From NCBI GenBank assembly GCA_964623915.1, contig CAZUVQ010000035.1, positions 1 to 15,853 of the forward strand: a DNA stretch of 15,853 bases, read 5' to 3'. The translations under genes were made by a program, and so were the position numbers. Of this stretch, positions 1 through 6,864 are shown piece after piece. This DNA comes from CAZUVQ01 sp964623915. GTDB taxonomy: Bacteria; Bacillota; Clostridia; UMGS1883; UMGS1540. Every line of letters starts with the position of its first letter. Positions within the stretch are counted from its first letter, which is position 1. Below the pieces are notes generated by a model, which was not told the origin of the DNA, searched no databases, and saw only the letters and a list, made by a program, of their open reading frames with translations.

Positions 1-1
1 G

Positions 2-1543
2 GAAGCAGATTTAATTTTATTGCGAAATGTTGAGCCTGTAGTCAGTGAAATGACGATATTGATTAACGCAATATTATTAGGCGAAATAAAAGAAGCTTCA
101 AATATTGCGGATCTGAACTCTTCAAAAGCACTTGATTCAAAATATACAATGCTCATTATTGTAACATTTGCTTTTGTTCTTTCTGTTATTCTCGGCATTA
201 TAATATCCAAAAGTATAAGTAAACCTATTAATAAAATGGTTGAAGCATCAAATAAGCTTGCCATGGGCGACATTGATGTAAAGGTACAGGCTAAAACCAA
301 AGACGAGGTTGGAAAGCTTGCAGAATCATTCAATAAAATGATCGAAAATATAAGGAAACAAGCTTTAGCAGCAGAAAAACTAGCAGATGGTGATTTGACA
401 ATTAGTATTGATGTTAATTCTGAAAATGACCTGCTTGGGAAAAAACTCAACGAACTAATTGATAAAAATAATGTATTATTATACAATATTAATGTAGCCG
501 CTACACAACTTGCAGTCAGTGCAAAACAGATTTCTGAATCAAACTCAGCACTTGCTCAAGGTGCTACCGAACAAGCAAGCTCTATTGAGGAGCTGACTGC
601 TTCGCTTGAGGAGATAGCAGTTCAAACAAATATGAATGCAGAAAATGCTGAATTAGCTAATGAGCTTGCTGAAATTTCCATGAAAAATGCTGAACAAGGC
701 AATAATCAGATGATTGAAATGTTAAATGCAATGCAGGAAATCAATGAATCATCAGAAAAAATACACAAGATTATTAAAGTAATTGATGATATAGCATTTC
801 AAACAAATATTCTTTCATTAAATGCAGCTGTTGAAGCGGCAAGGGCAGGAGAACACGGCAAAGGTTTTGCAGTAGTTGCAGATGAAGTGAGAAATCTTGC
901 TGCTCGCTCAGCAGAAGCAGCAAAAGAGACATCTGAAATGATAGGGCATTCAATTAAAAAAATCCAGGGAGGTACTCAGATTGCAAATGAAACTGCAAAT
1001 GCCTTGATGAAGATAGTTAATGGTATTACCAAAGCAGGTTCTTATGTGAGTAAAATCGCAGTATCTTCCAAAGAGCAGGCAATAGGAATCACGCAAATTA
1101 ATCAGAGTATTACGGAGGTTTCACAAGTTGTTTCTACAAACTCCGCAACTGCAGAACAGGGTGCTGCCGCAAGCGAAGAACTCTCAGGGCAGGCAGAAAT
1201 GCTTAAGGGGACTGTATCTAAATTTAAACTTAAAAAAATAAGTCATAATAAAAATAAGCAAATATTATCTGATATTGATGAGGTAGAGTATTGTGATTCA
1301 TTAAAGGATTTTACAAATGATGATGACTCTTTTAATGAATTAATTGATACATTGTATGACGAGGATATAGATGAGTTTTTGGATTATCAAGATATTGATG
1401 AAGGTTTATGCAACGATGATGAGACGGAAAATTCACCTGATATTGATACAGAAAACTCTACAATCAGCCCAGATGATTATATCGTTGAAGAAGAAAAGGA
1501 AGAGCCAACAAATGATGATGAATTTTCTAAAAATCAAAATTAG
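2..1543 (+). CDS. Methyl-accepting chemotaxis protein, 5' end cut by window edge
   Basis: Chemoreceptor that relays a signal across the membrane to the CheA/CheW complex. The frame is open from base 2, so the true start and most of the extracytoplasmic sensor lie outside the window; the TTG at 20 is only the first possible start codon in view. Numbered from that TTG, a membrane segment (about 42-63) leads into a HAMP domain (64-116) and a second HAMP-like stretch. The long signalling coiled coil follows, with the conserved hairpin tip at about 258-292 (AFQTNILSLNAAVEAARAG, then GFAVVADEVRNLA). Family and role are certain from this tip. Residues 418-507 form an unusual tail with 37 Asp/Glu and 3 Lys, and no NWETF-type CheR-binding pentapeptide ends the protein. 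cheB follows after 43 bases, so the receptor probably feeds the adaptation enzymes encoded downstream. The ligand cannot be told. Confidence 0.95.
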   Translation, partial: EADLILLRNVEPVVSEMTILINAILLGEIKEASNIADLNSSKALDSKYTMLIIVTFAFVLSVILGIIISKSISKPINKMVEASNKLAMGDIDVKVQAKTKDEVGKLAESFNKMIENIRKQALAAEKLADGDLTISIDVNSENDLLGKKLNELIDKNNVLLYNINVAATQLAVSAKQISESNSALAQGATEQASSIEELTASLEEIAVQTNMNAENAELANELAEISMKNAEQGNNQMIEMLNAMQEINESSEKIHKIIKVIDDIAFQTNILSLNAAVEAARAGEHGKGFAVVADEVRNLAARSAEAAKETSEMIGHSIKKIQGGTQIANETANALMKIVNGITKAGSYVSKIAVSSKEQAIGITQINQSITEVSQVVSTNSATAEQGAAASEELSGQAEMLKGTVSKFKLKKISHNKNKQILSDIDEVEYCDSLKDFTNDDDSFNELIDTLYDEDIDEFLDYQDIDEGLCNDDETENSPDIDTENSTISPDDYIVEEEKEEPTNDDEFSKNQN

Positions 1544-1586
1544 TTGGTTACAGGCTAAAAATGACAGTTACCATTGAGGTGATTTA

Positions 1587-2618
1587 GTGCTACCCGCAAA
1601 AAAGATTAGAGTATTGATAGTTGATGACAGTTTGATTTTCCGGGAAGTTCTAGCAGGGGGATTATCAAAGGATTCAAACATTGAAATAGTTGCTACAGCA
1701 AATGATGTTTTTGATGCATACAATAAAGTTGTCATATATAAGCCTGATGTAATGACATGTGATATTGAAATGCCAAAAATGAGCGGTATTCAATTGATAA
1801 AAAAAGTAACGCATAACTTTTCTATACCTGTAATTGTAGTAACTTCTTTGGACGGTGTCGTTTTTGAATCAATGAATGCAGGAGCAGTGGATTTTGTGAC
1901 AAAACCTGATATAAAATCAACCAATAATGTTGAAAGATTTATAAATGAGATGACAAATAAAATAAAAACAGCATCATTGGCAAATGTTATTCGTTTGAAT
2001 ACAGGGAACAGCTCAAGTAAAATAGCTGATAACTATGATTTTTGCACTAATAAAGTAATAGCTATAGGTGCTTCCACTGGAGGTACAGAAGCAATTTACA
2101 GTATACTAAAATGTTTGCCGGCAAATATACCGGGGATACTTATTGTACAACATATACCACCTAATTTTTCACGTATGTTCGCAGAGAGATTAAATAATTC
2201 AACTGACCTAACAGTAAAAGAAGCGAAGACGGGTGATTATTTAAAAAACGGAACTGTGTTTATAGCACCGGGGGATCATCATATGATAGTAAAAAAAGAA
2301 GGCAAAAAATATAAAATAGAATGTTTTAACGGTAAAAAGGTTAATGGCCATTGCCCTTCAGCTGATGTTCTTTTTGATTCAGTAGCAAAAGAAGCCGGTA
2401 ATAAAGCAATAGGTATTATACTTACCGGAATGGGATACGATGGGGCAAGGGGACTCTTGTCCATGAGGCAAAACGGAGCGAGAACAATAGGACAGGATGA
2501 GGGTTCATCCATTGTTTATGGTATGCCCAAAGTGGCATACAATATAGGTGCAGTTGAAACACAAGCATCCCTGCAACGTATTCCAAATATGATTTGTTCT
2601 TTATTACAAGAGGAGTGA
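1587..2618 (+). CDS. cheB: Protein-glutamate methylesterase/glutamine deamidase CheB
   Basis: Response-regulator enzyme that removes methyl groups from (and deamidates) chemoreceptor glutamates during adaptation. The N-terminal receiver domain (about 6-125) has the acidic pair D13-D14, the phospho-acceptor D59 in CDIEMPKMSG, T86 and K106. After a linker, the methylesterase domain (about 155-340) carries the catalytic serine S163 in GASTGGTEA, H189 in VQHIPPNFS and D285 in TGMGYDGARG, matching the Ser-His-Asp triad of E. coli CheB. The length of 343 residues is normal. The start is GTG at 1587, chosen for the GAGGTGAT ribosome site at 1576-1583. The gene lies between a receptor gene and cheD. 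cheR, cheA, cheW and cheC are not in the window and may lie upstream. All key residues are intact, so the enzyme is expected to be active. Confidence 0.97.
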   Translation: MLPAKKIRVLIVDDSLIFREVLAGGLSKDSNIEIVATANDVFDAYNKVVIYKPDVMTCDIEMPKMSGIQLIKKVTHNFSIPVIVVTSLDGVVFESMNAGAVDFVTKPDIKSTNNVERFINEMTNKIKTASLANVIRLNTGNSSSKIADNYDFCTNKVIAIGASTGGTEAIYSILKCLPANIPGILIVQHIPPNFSRMFAERLNNSTDLTVKEAKTGDYLKNGTVFIAPGDHHMIVKKEGKKYKIECFNGKKVNGHCPSADVLFDSVAKEAGNKAIGIILTGMGYDGARGLLSMRQNGARTIGQDEGSSIVYGMPKVAYNIGAVETQASLQRIPNMICSLLQEE

Positions 2619-2622
2619 TATT

Positions 2623-3096
2623 TTGGATGTAATTGTAGGTATTGGTGAATATGCTGTTTCAGACAATTGCAATGATGTGATAAAAACTTTTGCACTTTCA
2701 TCATGTGTTGCAATAACAGTTTACAGTAAAACCAAAAAGGTGGCGGGAATGGTTCACATTGCATTACCTACGCCTCCTGCTTCGAAAATTGTTAGTATTA
2801 AAAAACCATGTTATTATGCAACTACTGCTATACCTTATATAATTAATAAAATGTATCATGATTTTGGTTGTCATAAAGATGAGCTTGATATAAATATTTT
2901 TGGTGGTGCTGATTCTATTCGGAATAATGATGTTTTTAATATTGGGAAAAAAAATATTATTGCTGTAAAAAAAACCTTGATGTATCTTAATATAAAGAGG
3001 TTCAGGTCACAAATAGGCGGAACAAATAGCAGAACTTTAAAAATGGAAGTTGAAACAGGGAAGATAACTGTAGATGAACAACCTATCAAAATATAA
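2623..3096 (+). CDS. cheD: Chemoreceptor glutamine deamidase CheD
   Basis: CheD deamidates specific receptor glutamines and, in Bacillus and Thermotoga, also partners the CheC phosphatase. The catalytic cysteine is C28 in FALSSCVAITVY, the histidine is H45 in GMVHIALP and the threonine is T22. The spacing of T, C and H matches T. maritima CheD (T21, C27, H44). The later GGAD and QIGGTNSRT blocks are also typical. At 157 residues it has the usual length. The start is a TTG at 2623; its ribosome site (AGAGGAG) lies in the last codons of cheB and only 4 bases separate the genes, so translation is probably coupled. CheD marks a Bacillus/clostridial-type adaptation system rather than the enteric one. 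Its receptor target may be the chemoreceptor two genes upstream, by proximity only. Confidence 0.95.
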   Translation: MDVIVGIGEYAVSDNCNDVIKTFALSSCVAITVYSKTKKVAGMVHIALPTPPASKIVSIKKPCYYATTAIPYIINKMYHDFGCHKDELDINIFGGADSIRNNDVFNIGKKNIIAVKKTLMYLNIKRFRSQIGGTNSRTLKMEVETGKITVDEQPIKI

Positions 3097-3125
3097 TTAT
3101 TAAAAATTAGAGTGAGGGCAATACT

Positions 3126-3284
3126 TTGGGATTGGTAGTAATTTCAGATATAAAGGATGGTGATAACCATCTTAAGAATATAATCAAAAAAGCTATTAGC
3201 GAGTCAGAAGACATTATTACAGCAGCACAAAAAGAAGCTTTTTTAAGGGTGGCTAATTCTATATATGAGAATCGGGGAAAATAA
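3126..3284 (+). CDS. 52-residue hypothetical protein at end of chemotaxis operon
   Basis: Small ORF starting with TTG at 3126, behind a good ribosome site (GAGTGAGGG, about 3110-3118), 29 bases after cheD and in the same direction. The product begins MGLVVISDIKDG, is mostly charged and helix-like, and has no signal peptide, membrane segment or cysteine. I do not recognise a family. Ribosome site, co-orientation and short spacing argue for a real gene. The small size and a 6-bp hairpin inside it (GATGGT 3156-3161 with ACCATC 3166-3171) leave doubt. If real, it is co-transcribed with the chemotaxis genes and could be a small accessory or adaptor protein, which is a guess from position only. Confidence 0.55.
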   Translation: MGLVVISDIKDGDNHLKNIIKKAISESEDIITAAQKEAFLRVANSIYENRGK

Positions 3285-3378
3285 ATTAGTATCAATCAAT
3301 TTACATATAGTCATAATGAAATTTAAGTATGACATTATTTACTTTTTGCTTATCCTCTTCTCCCTTCTTTACGGCATG

Positions 3379-3409
3379 CCTCAATAAGTGGAAAGCTCAC
3401 TTATTGAGG
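3379..3409. repeat. Perfect 12-bp inverted repeat (hairpin) of unclear role
   Basis: CCTCAATAAGTG (3379-3390) and CACTTATTGAGG (3398-3409) are exact reverse complements around a 7-base loop. The hairpin lies about 95 bases after the small ORF, in the gap between converging transcripts. No T-run follows the stem on either strand, so it is not a textbook intrinsic terminator. It could still end or protect the 3' end of the chemotaxis transcript, or be a protein site. Confidence 0.6.
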
Positions 3410-3480
3410 TAACAGCCATTTTGTATTTCATATAAATCGTATCGTAACAATTTAAATTAATAACAGTAGATATATAAACT

Positions 3481-3510
3481 GGGGAACTATTGAAAAATCA
3501 ATAGTTCCCC
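3481..3510 (-). terminator. Probable terminator after the PA14 gene
   Basis: A perfect 13-bp stem (GGGGAACTATTGA at 3481-3493 with TCAATAGTTCCCC at 3498-3510) closes a 4-base loop. It lies 26 bases beyond the stop codon of the minus-strand PA14 gene. Read on the minus strand, the stem is followed by AGTTTATATATCT, a weak U-rich tail; on the plus strand no U-tract follows. It therefore most likely ends the minus-strand transcript. The stem is strong, the tail is poor. Confidence 0.6.
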
Positions 3511-3536
3511 AGAAAGCATGTTAGGTACAGAAAAAT

Positions 3537-5453
3537 TTACTTTGTATATAGATATTTTGTAGGCACAATTTCTATTTCCTGAAGGCCGCTTTGCCATCTC
3601 ATTATACAGGTTGCGCCTCCGCCAAAATCAGAATACTCAATCTTAATCCTATTTTTTTGACCGACAACTGCGTTAAAAGTTCCAGACACAGATTCACGGC
3701 TATTTGAATTCCATTGGTCGATAATGAGGATATCGTCTACCCATACCCTTATAGCATCGTCAACCTCAAAATACAATGTCAATTTCTCGGTATATTTTGG
3801 CTCTATAAAGCCTTCCATTTTTGCAAAAAAAGTATCCTCGGTTATATCGCCGGGAGCATCGAGCCCCCACTCGTAATTAATGAAATTTACCTCAGAATTT
3901 GATTCGTTATTCTCTTCAAAATCCTCTTCGTCTCTATAAAAACTGTTTGAAAGACCAGTGCCCGAGGCAGAAACAGGATTAAAATATTTAGCGGACAAGT
4001 ATTCTTCTTTATCCTGCTTTGTTACATAGAACACTGAAGCGGGAATTGATGACATCCCATCTTCCTCAGTTTCCCAAAACAGATATACCAGAGAATTGAG
4101 CGGTTGCTGTTGGTATTCCAGCACCAATGGATAGAAAACACCAGCCTCAAGATAAACAGGTTCCGAAGCGGTGTATTCGAGATTTACGAGCCCCCACCTG
4201 TCAATAAGTTTATCGCCATTGATGCTAAGCCTTACACCATCGTCAGATAGAGTCTTAAAAGTGTAATATGCTGATTTTTCCGGCTTAATAAAACCGCTCC
4301 ATCTAACCGCAAATGTATTTACCTCTATAACACTTTCGTCCGGAGAGCCATACTGCCAGTTAAAAAATGGACGTGAGTCAATTTGCATTTTTCTAAGAGC
4401 TGATTGGTTTGTTACCTGAGGTGCATCAAAATATTCCCCCAAAATTCCCTGTTCATAATCGGGAATAGGTGGTTCCGGTGGATCAGACGGAGCAAATGCT
4501 TTTGCAAGCTCGTCATTTATATCAATTATACCGCTGCCAAGTTTTACAACAGGTCCGCCCATCATTTGCACATTATCGGCAACAAGCCTTCCTTCAATTA
4601 CAACCATTGCCCAGTTTTTCTTAATTTTTTCGCCGATGCCACCCGATAATTTGGCATTAAGATTATTGCCGCCGACATAACCGGTTATTTTAGAGCTTCC
4701 CTGCATTTCCAATAAACCGTTCATGTACAGATTACCGATAATATGGCTGGAGCCTCTGATTATTATATTGCTTTGATTAGTATATATACTGAAATTTCCG
4801 GAAATATTTTTCATGATAATGTCATCATTATCGGCGAGGTATAAGCCCACCTTTGCCGCACCATTTTTATTTATACTCGGATTATTGTTTCCCGGCAAAT
4901 GTAGTTCATTTATGTAAAATAAAACCGTTCCGCTCCCAATGACGCTGATTGGACCTTCAAGTGCTAGCCTGTCTGCCCTGATTTCTATAACATCGCCCTC
5001 ATTTGCGATTATTGTAAGCCCGGGTTGTCCGTTATTTGCAACATTTATCTCGTCATACCAACCACTGGAATTAATACTCATGTTATTTGCAGGTGTCAGT
5101 GAACCTTTTTTGTCAAGCTCCGGGAAATCCTTTAACCGGACATCTATTTGTGGTGAAGGCTTGTTATATGACTCCGTTGAAAGATAATTTTCAACAGTGG
5201 AGTTCATTTGGCTTTCGGGAACATCTGCATATAGCTTGCCGTCTATGACTCGCTCGTCCCAATCTAATCCCGTAACCGTCTCAACGGCTACAGCATCACC
5301 GTACACGACAACCTGACCGCCGTTTATTGTTAAGTTTTCGTATACATACATAGCAAGGTTCTCGTCAACATTTGAAGCAGCAACTGAGACAAAGCATGTA
5401 AAGGATAAGAAAAGCGATAACGCAATTGCAGGAATAAACCTTACTTTTTTCAT
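3537..5453 (-). CDS. Secreted double PA14-domain protein under riboswitch control
   Basis: Exported protein of 638 residues. A signal peptide (1-27, ending FVSVAAS) precedes a region of about 110-320 rich in short beta-strand-like repeats with Gly/Asn turns, resembling a beta-helix or polymer-binding domain I cannot name. A Pro-rich linker (321-333) leads to two PA14 domains, about 335-475 and 484-637. Each shows the PA14 core: SDDGVRLSINGDKLIDRW near 403-420 and VDDAIRVWVDDILIIDQW near 564-581. PA14 domains are beta-barrel modules that often bind carbohydrate with help of an Asp pair, so binding of a glycan or surface polymer is likely. There is no LPXTG motif and no C-terminal membrane anchor, so the protein is probably released or held non-covalently. 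It has its own promoter and leader riboswitch. The start ATG at 5453 has an AAGGAG site at 5462-5467. Confidence 0.88.
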   Translation of the reverse strand: MKKVRFIPAIALSLFLSFTCFVSVAASNVDENLAMYVYENLTINGGQVVVYGDAVAVETVTGLDWDERVIDGKLYADVPESQMNSTVENYLSTESYNKPSPQIDVRLKDFPELDKKGSLTPANNMSINSSGWYDEINVANNGQPGLTIIANEGDVIEIRADRLALEGPISVIGSGTVLFYINELHLPGNNNPSINKNGAAKVGLYLADNDDIIMKNISGNFSIYTNQSNIIIRGSSHIIGNLYMNGLLEMQGSSKITGYVGGNNLNAKLSGGIGEKIKKNWAMVVIEGRLVADNVQMMGGPVVKLGSGIIDINDELAKAFAPSDPPEPPIPDYEQGILGEYFDAPQVTNQSALRKMQIDSRPFFNWQYGSPDESVIEVNTFAVRWSGFIKPEKSAYYTFKTLSDDGVRLSINGDKLIDRWGLVNLEYTASEPVYLEAGVFYPLVLEYQQQPLNSLVYLFWETEEDGMSSIPASVFYVTKQDKEEYLSAKYFNPVSASGTGLSNSFYRDEEDFEENNESNSEVNFINYEWGLDAPGDITEDTFFAKMEGFIEPKYTEKLTLYFEVDDAIRVWVDDILIIDQWNSNSRESVSGTFNAVVGQKNRIKIEYSDFGGGATCIMRWQSGLQEIEIVPTKYLYTK

Positions 5454-5482
5454 TAAAAATTCTCCTTACTAAATCATAAATT

Positions 5483-5524
5483 AAAAAAACCGCAATTTAA
5501 ACACATTTGTGCTTAAAATTACGG
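5483..5524 (-). terminator. Intrinsic terminator of the riboswitch expression platform
   Basis: On the minus strand a stem pairs 5524-5509 (CCGTAATTTTAAGCAC) with 5504-5490 (GTGTTTAAATTGCGG). It has one bulged T, two G-T pairs and a 4-base loop, and is followed directly by seven T (5489-5483). This is a textbook Rho-independent terminator placed inside the leader, about 30 bases before the PA14 start codon. Its left arm begins within the 3' end of the aptamer, including the base equivalent to Vc2 C92, so terminator and folded aptamer should exclude each other. Confidence 0.85.
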
Positions 5525-5602
5525 TAGCTGGCTATCAAATCCGCAAACGGATTAAGACCCTATAGCTTTGCGTCACTATCTTTCGATAATTTTGCTTTTT
5601 AC
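5518..5602 (-). promoter_or_regulatory. GEMM-I cyclic-dinucleotide riboswitch aptamer
   Basis: Minus-strand RNA upstream of the PA14 gene. The P1b stem with its GAAA tetraloop (5584-5581 region) and the following GACGCAAAGC (5574-5565) match the class I c-di-GMP riboswitch base for base in length, from the Vc2 G21 to C51 equivalents. Stem bases differ by compensating pairs. A second arm with the hairpin AATCCG-TTTG-CGGATT and the closing CCAGCTACCG complete the core. The A47 (ligand-stacking) and C92 equivalents are present, C92 at about 5523. The G20 equivalent, at 5596, is A instead of G. In Vc2, G20 contacts one guanine of c-di-GMP, and natural Geobacter variants with A20 recognise 3',3'-cGAMP, so the ligand is c-di-GMP or possibly cGAMP. 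Confidence 0.93.
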
Positions 5603-5608
5603 AAGCTA

Positions 5609-5637
5609 ATAGTAGCATATTATAAAATAAATGTCAA
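5609..5637 (-). promoter_or_regulatory. Sigma-A type promoter for the riboswitch and PA14 gene
   Basis: On the minus strand TTGACA (5637-5632) and TACTAT (5614-5609) are separated by exactly 17 bases, close to the housekeeping consensus. The predicted start of transcription, near 5602, falls at the 5' edge of the aptamer, which supports both calls. The PA14 gene can therefore be transcribed apart from the upstream exosortase operon. Confidence 0.8.
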
Positions 5638-5655
5638 TACTTTTTTTAAAAAATT

Positions 5656-6078
5656 TTACTTTATAATGTAAACGTTTTTATTTTCTCCGTCCCACCTTAC
5701 ATCTGCGCCCAAGCTTTCAGAGATAAATCTGACAGGAACCAAAGTAATACCGTTGTCTATGTAGGGTAGGGCGTCAAGAAACATTATGTTATCATTAACA
5801 ATTGCGGCACTCTGACCCACAGATAAAAAGATAAAACTTTCGCCGTACTTTATTTCAATGCTTTTAGAAATATCGTCCCAAATAATTTGCGAATCGGATA
5901 TGCCGAGTGAATTGAGAATCGCTCTGAAAGGAAGCATTGTAGAATCATTTACTATTATAGCGGGGGTGTCGGAAATAATTTCTTCTCCGTTTACATAGAC
6001 GTTTACAGTCTCTGCAGCTCCTACCGGCGTGAAAGTGAACAGCACTATTATCATCGCTAAACTAAATATTTTTTTCAC
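5656..6078 (-). CDS. Secreted copper-amine-oxidase-N-like domain protein
   Basis: 140-residue exported protein with a signal peptide (1-22, ending PVGAA). The rest is a Cu_amine_oxidN1-like domain, a small fold common in secreted clostridial proteins and usually without oxidase activity. Two half-repeats are visible: STMLPFRAILNSLG (46-59) followed by IIWDD, and ITLVPVRFISESLG (111-124) followed by VRWDGENKNVYI. The pattern P-[FV]-R-x-[IL]-x-[ES]-x-LG and W-D is typical of the family. It ends the operon, 21 bases after the DPM1-like glycosyltransferase gene. No anchor or sorting signal is seen. A structural or wall-binding role is likely; catalysis is not expected because the oxidase core is absent. 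Confidence 0.85.
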   Translation of the reverse strand: MKKIFSLAMIIVLFTFTPVGAAETVNVYVNGEEIISDTPAIIVNDSTMLPFRAILNSLGISDSQIIWDDISKSIEIKYGESFIFLSVGQSAAIVNDNIMFLDALPYIDNGITLVPVRFISESLGADVRWDGENKNVYIIK

Positions 6079-6099
6079 TGTATCAATCCTCTGTTTAAT

Positions 6100-6864
6100 T
6101 TACTGTTTTTTTAGTTTTCTAAGCCTAAATGCAAGAGAAATGCTGTCCTTTGCGGTTTTAAATACACGCATTTTGCTTGCGCCCTTTTTAAAGTCATATC
6201 TCAATTCGAACGGAACCTCTTCAAAAGCCGCATCACATGAGTAAAGCTTATATAACAGTTCTGCCATGCAGGTAAAACCGCTATCTTCTATAATATTGCC
6301 ACCGAATTTTTTATATGTCTTCTTTAAAATCTCATTTTTATACAATCGATATCCGCATGTATAGTCACGAACGTTTTTAACCCCTAACAAAATCGAATAT
6401 ACATATTTTGCGCCTTCGCTCGTAAACAGCCTGAACGGTGAAACGCCCTTTACCGCCGCACCCTTTTGGTATCTTGAAGCAATAACTACATCTGCGCCGC
6501 TCTGCCTTTGTTTATTCAGCATATCAAAAACATAACGCGGGTCATGGGTGCTATCACAGTCCATAAGACAAGTATATTCGGAATCCGGACAATTGTCAAG
6601 AACATGAACAATTCCTGTTTTAACCGCCTCACCAAGCCCCTTGTTTACCTCGTGATTCACCAGTGTGAAAATTTCCCGTTCATTTTCAAGCCTTTCTCCA
6701 ATTTCCCTTGTTTTGTCACGGCTTCCGTCATTTACCGCAACGATTTTAAGGTTCAAGCCAAACTCTGCCGAAAGTTTTCCGGCATGTTTCTCCCATTCGG
6801 AAACAAGCGTTTCTAAATTTTCCTCTTCATTATAAGCCGGCAGAACCACCGTAATCTCATTCAT
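6100..6864 (-). CDS. DPM1-like family 2 glycosyltransferase
   Basis: Cytoplasmic GT-A fold enzyme of 254 residues without membrane segments. The motifs are VVLPAYNEEENL (7-18), VAVNDGSRDKT (42-52), the metal-binding D102-x-D104 in MDCDSTHDP, and VIASRYQKGAAVKG (127-140). This layout is closest to dolichol/polyprenyl-phosphate mannosyl- or glucosyltransferases, which move a sugar from a nucleotide donor to a lipid phosphate. A later block (FGGNIIEDSGFTCMAELL) also fits that group. It lacks the C-terminal membrane pair found in some bacterial members. The start overlaps the end of the preceding glycosyltransferase gene by 8 bases, so the two are probably translationally coupled. With GtrA in the same operon, lipid-linked sugar supply is the best guess; the sugar is unknown. 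Confidence 0.88.
   Translation of the reverse strand: MNEITVVLPAYNEEENLETLVSEWEKHAGKLSAEFGLNLKIVAVNDGSRDKTREIGERLENEREIFTLVNHEVNKGLGEAVKTGIVHVLDNCPDSEYTCLMDCDSTHDPRYVFDMLNKQRQSGADVVIASRYQKGAAVKGVSPFRLFTSEGAKYVYSILLGVKNVRDYTCGYRLYKNEILKKTYKKFGGNIIEDSGFTCMAELLYKLYSCDAAFEEVPFELRYDFKKGASKMRVFKTAKDSISLAFRLRKLKKQ

Noticed and set aside
1371..1577. Second plus-strand frame overlapping the receptor tail, Met/Lys-rich product
   Set aside because: It is an out-of-frame reading of GAT/GAA-rich DNA, with no ribosome site. It would become relevant only if a frameshift in the receptor tail were shown.
3156..3171. 6-bp hairpin GATGGT/ACCATC as a terminator after cheD
   Set aside because: Short stem, no T-run after it, and it lies inside the small ORF with its own ribosome site.
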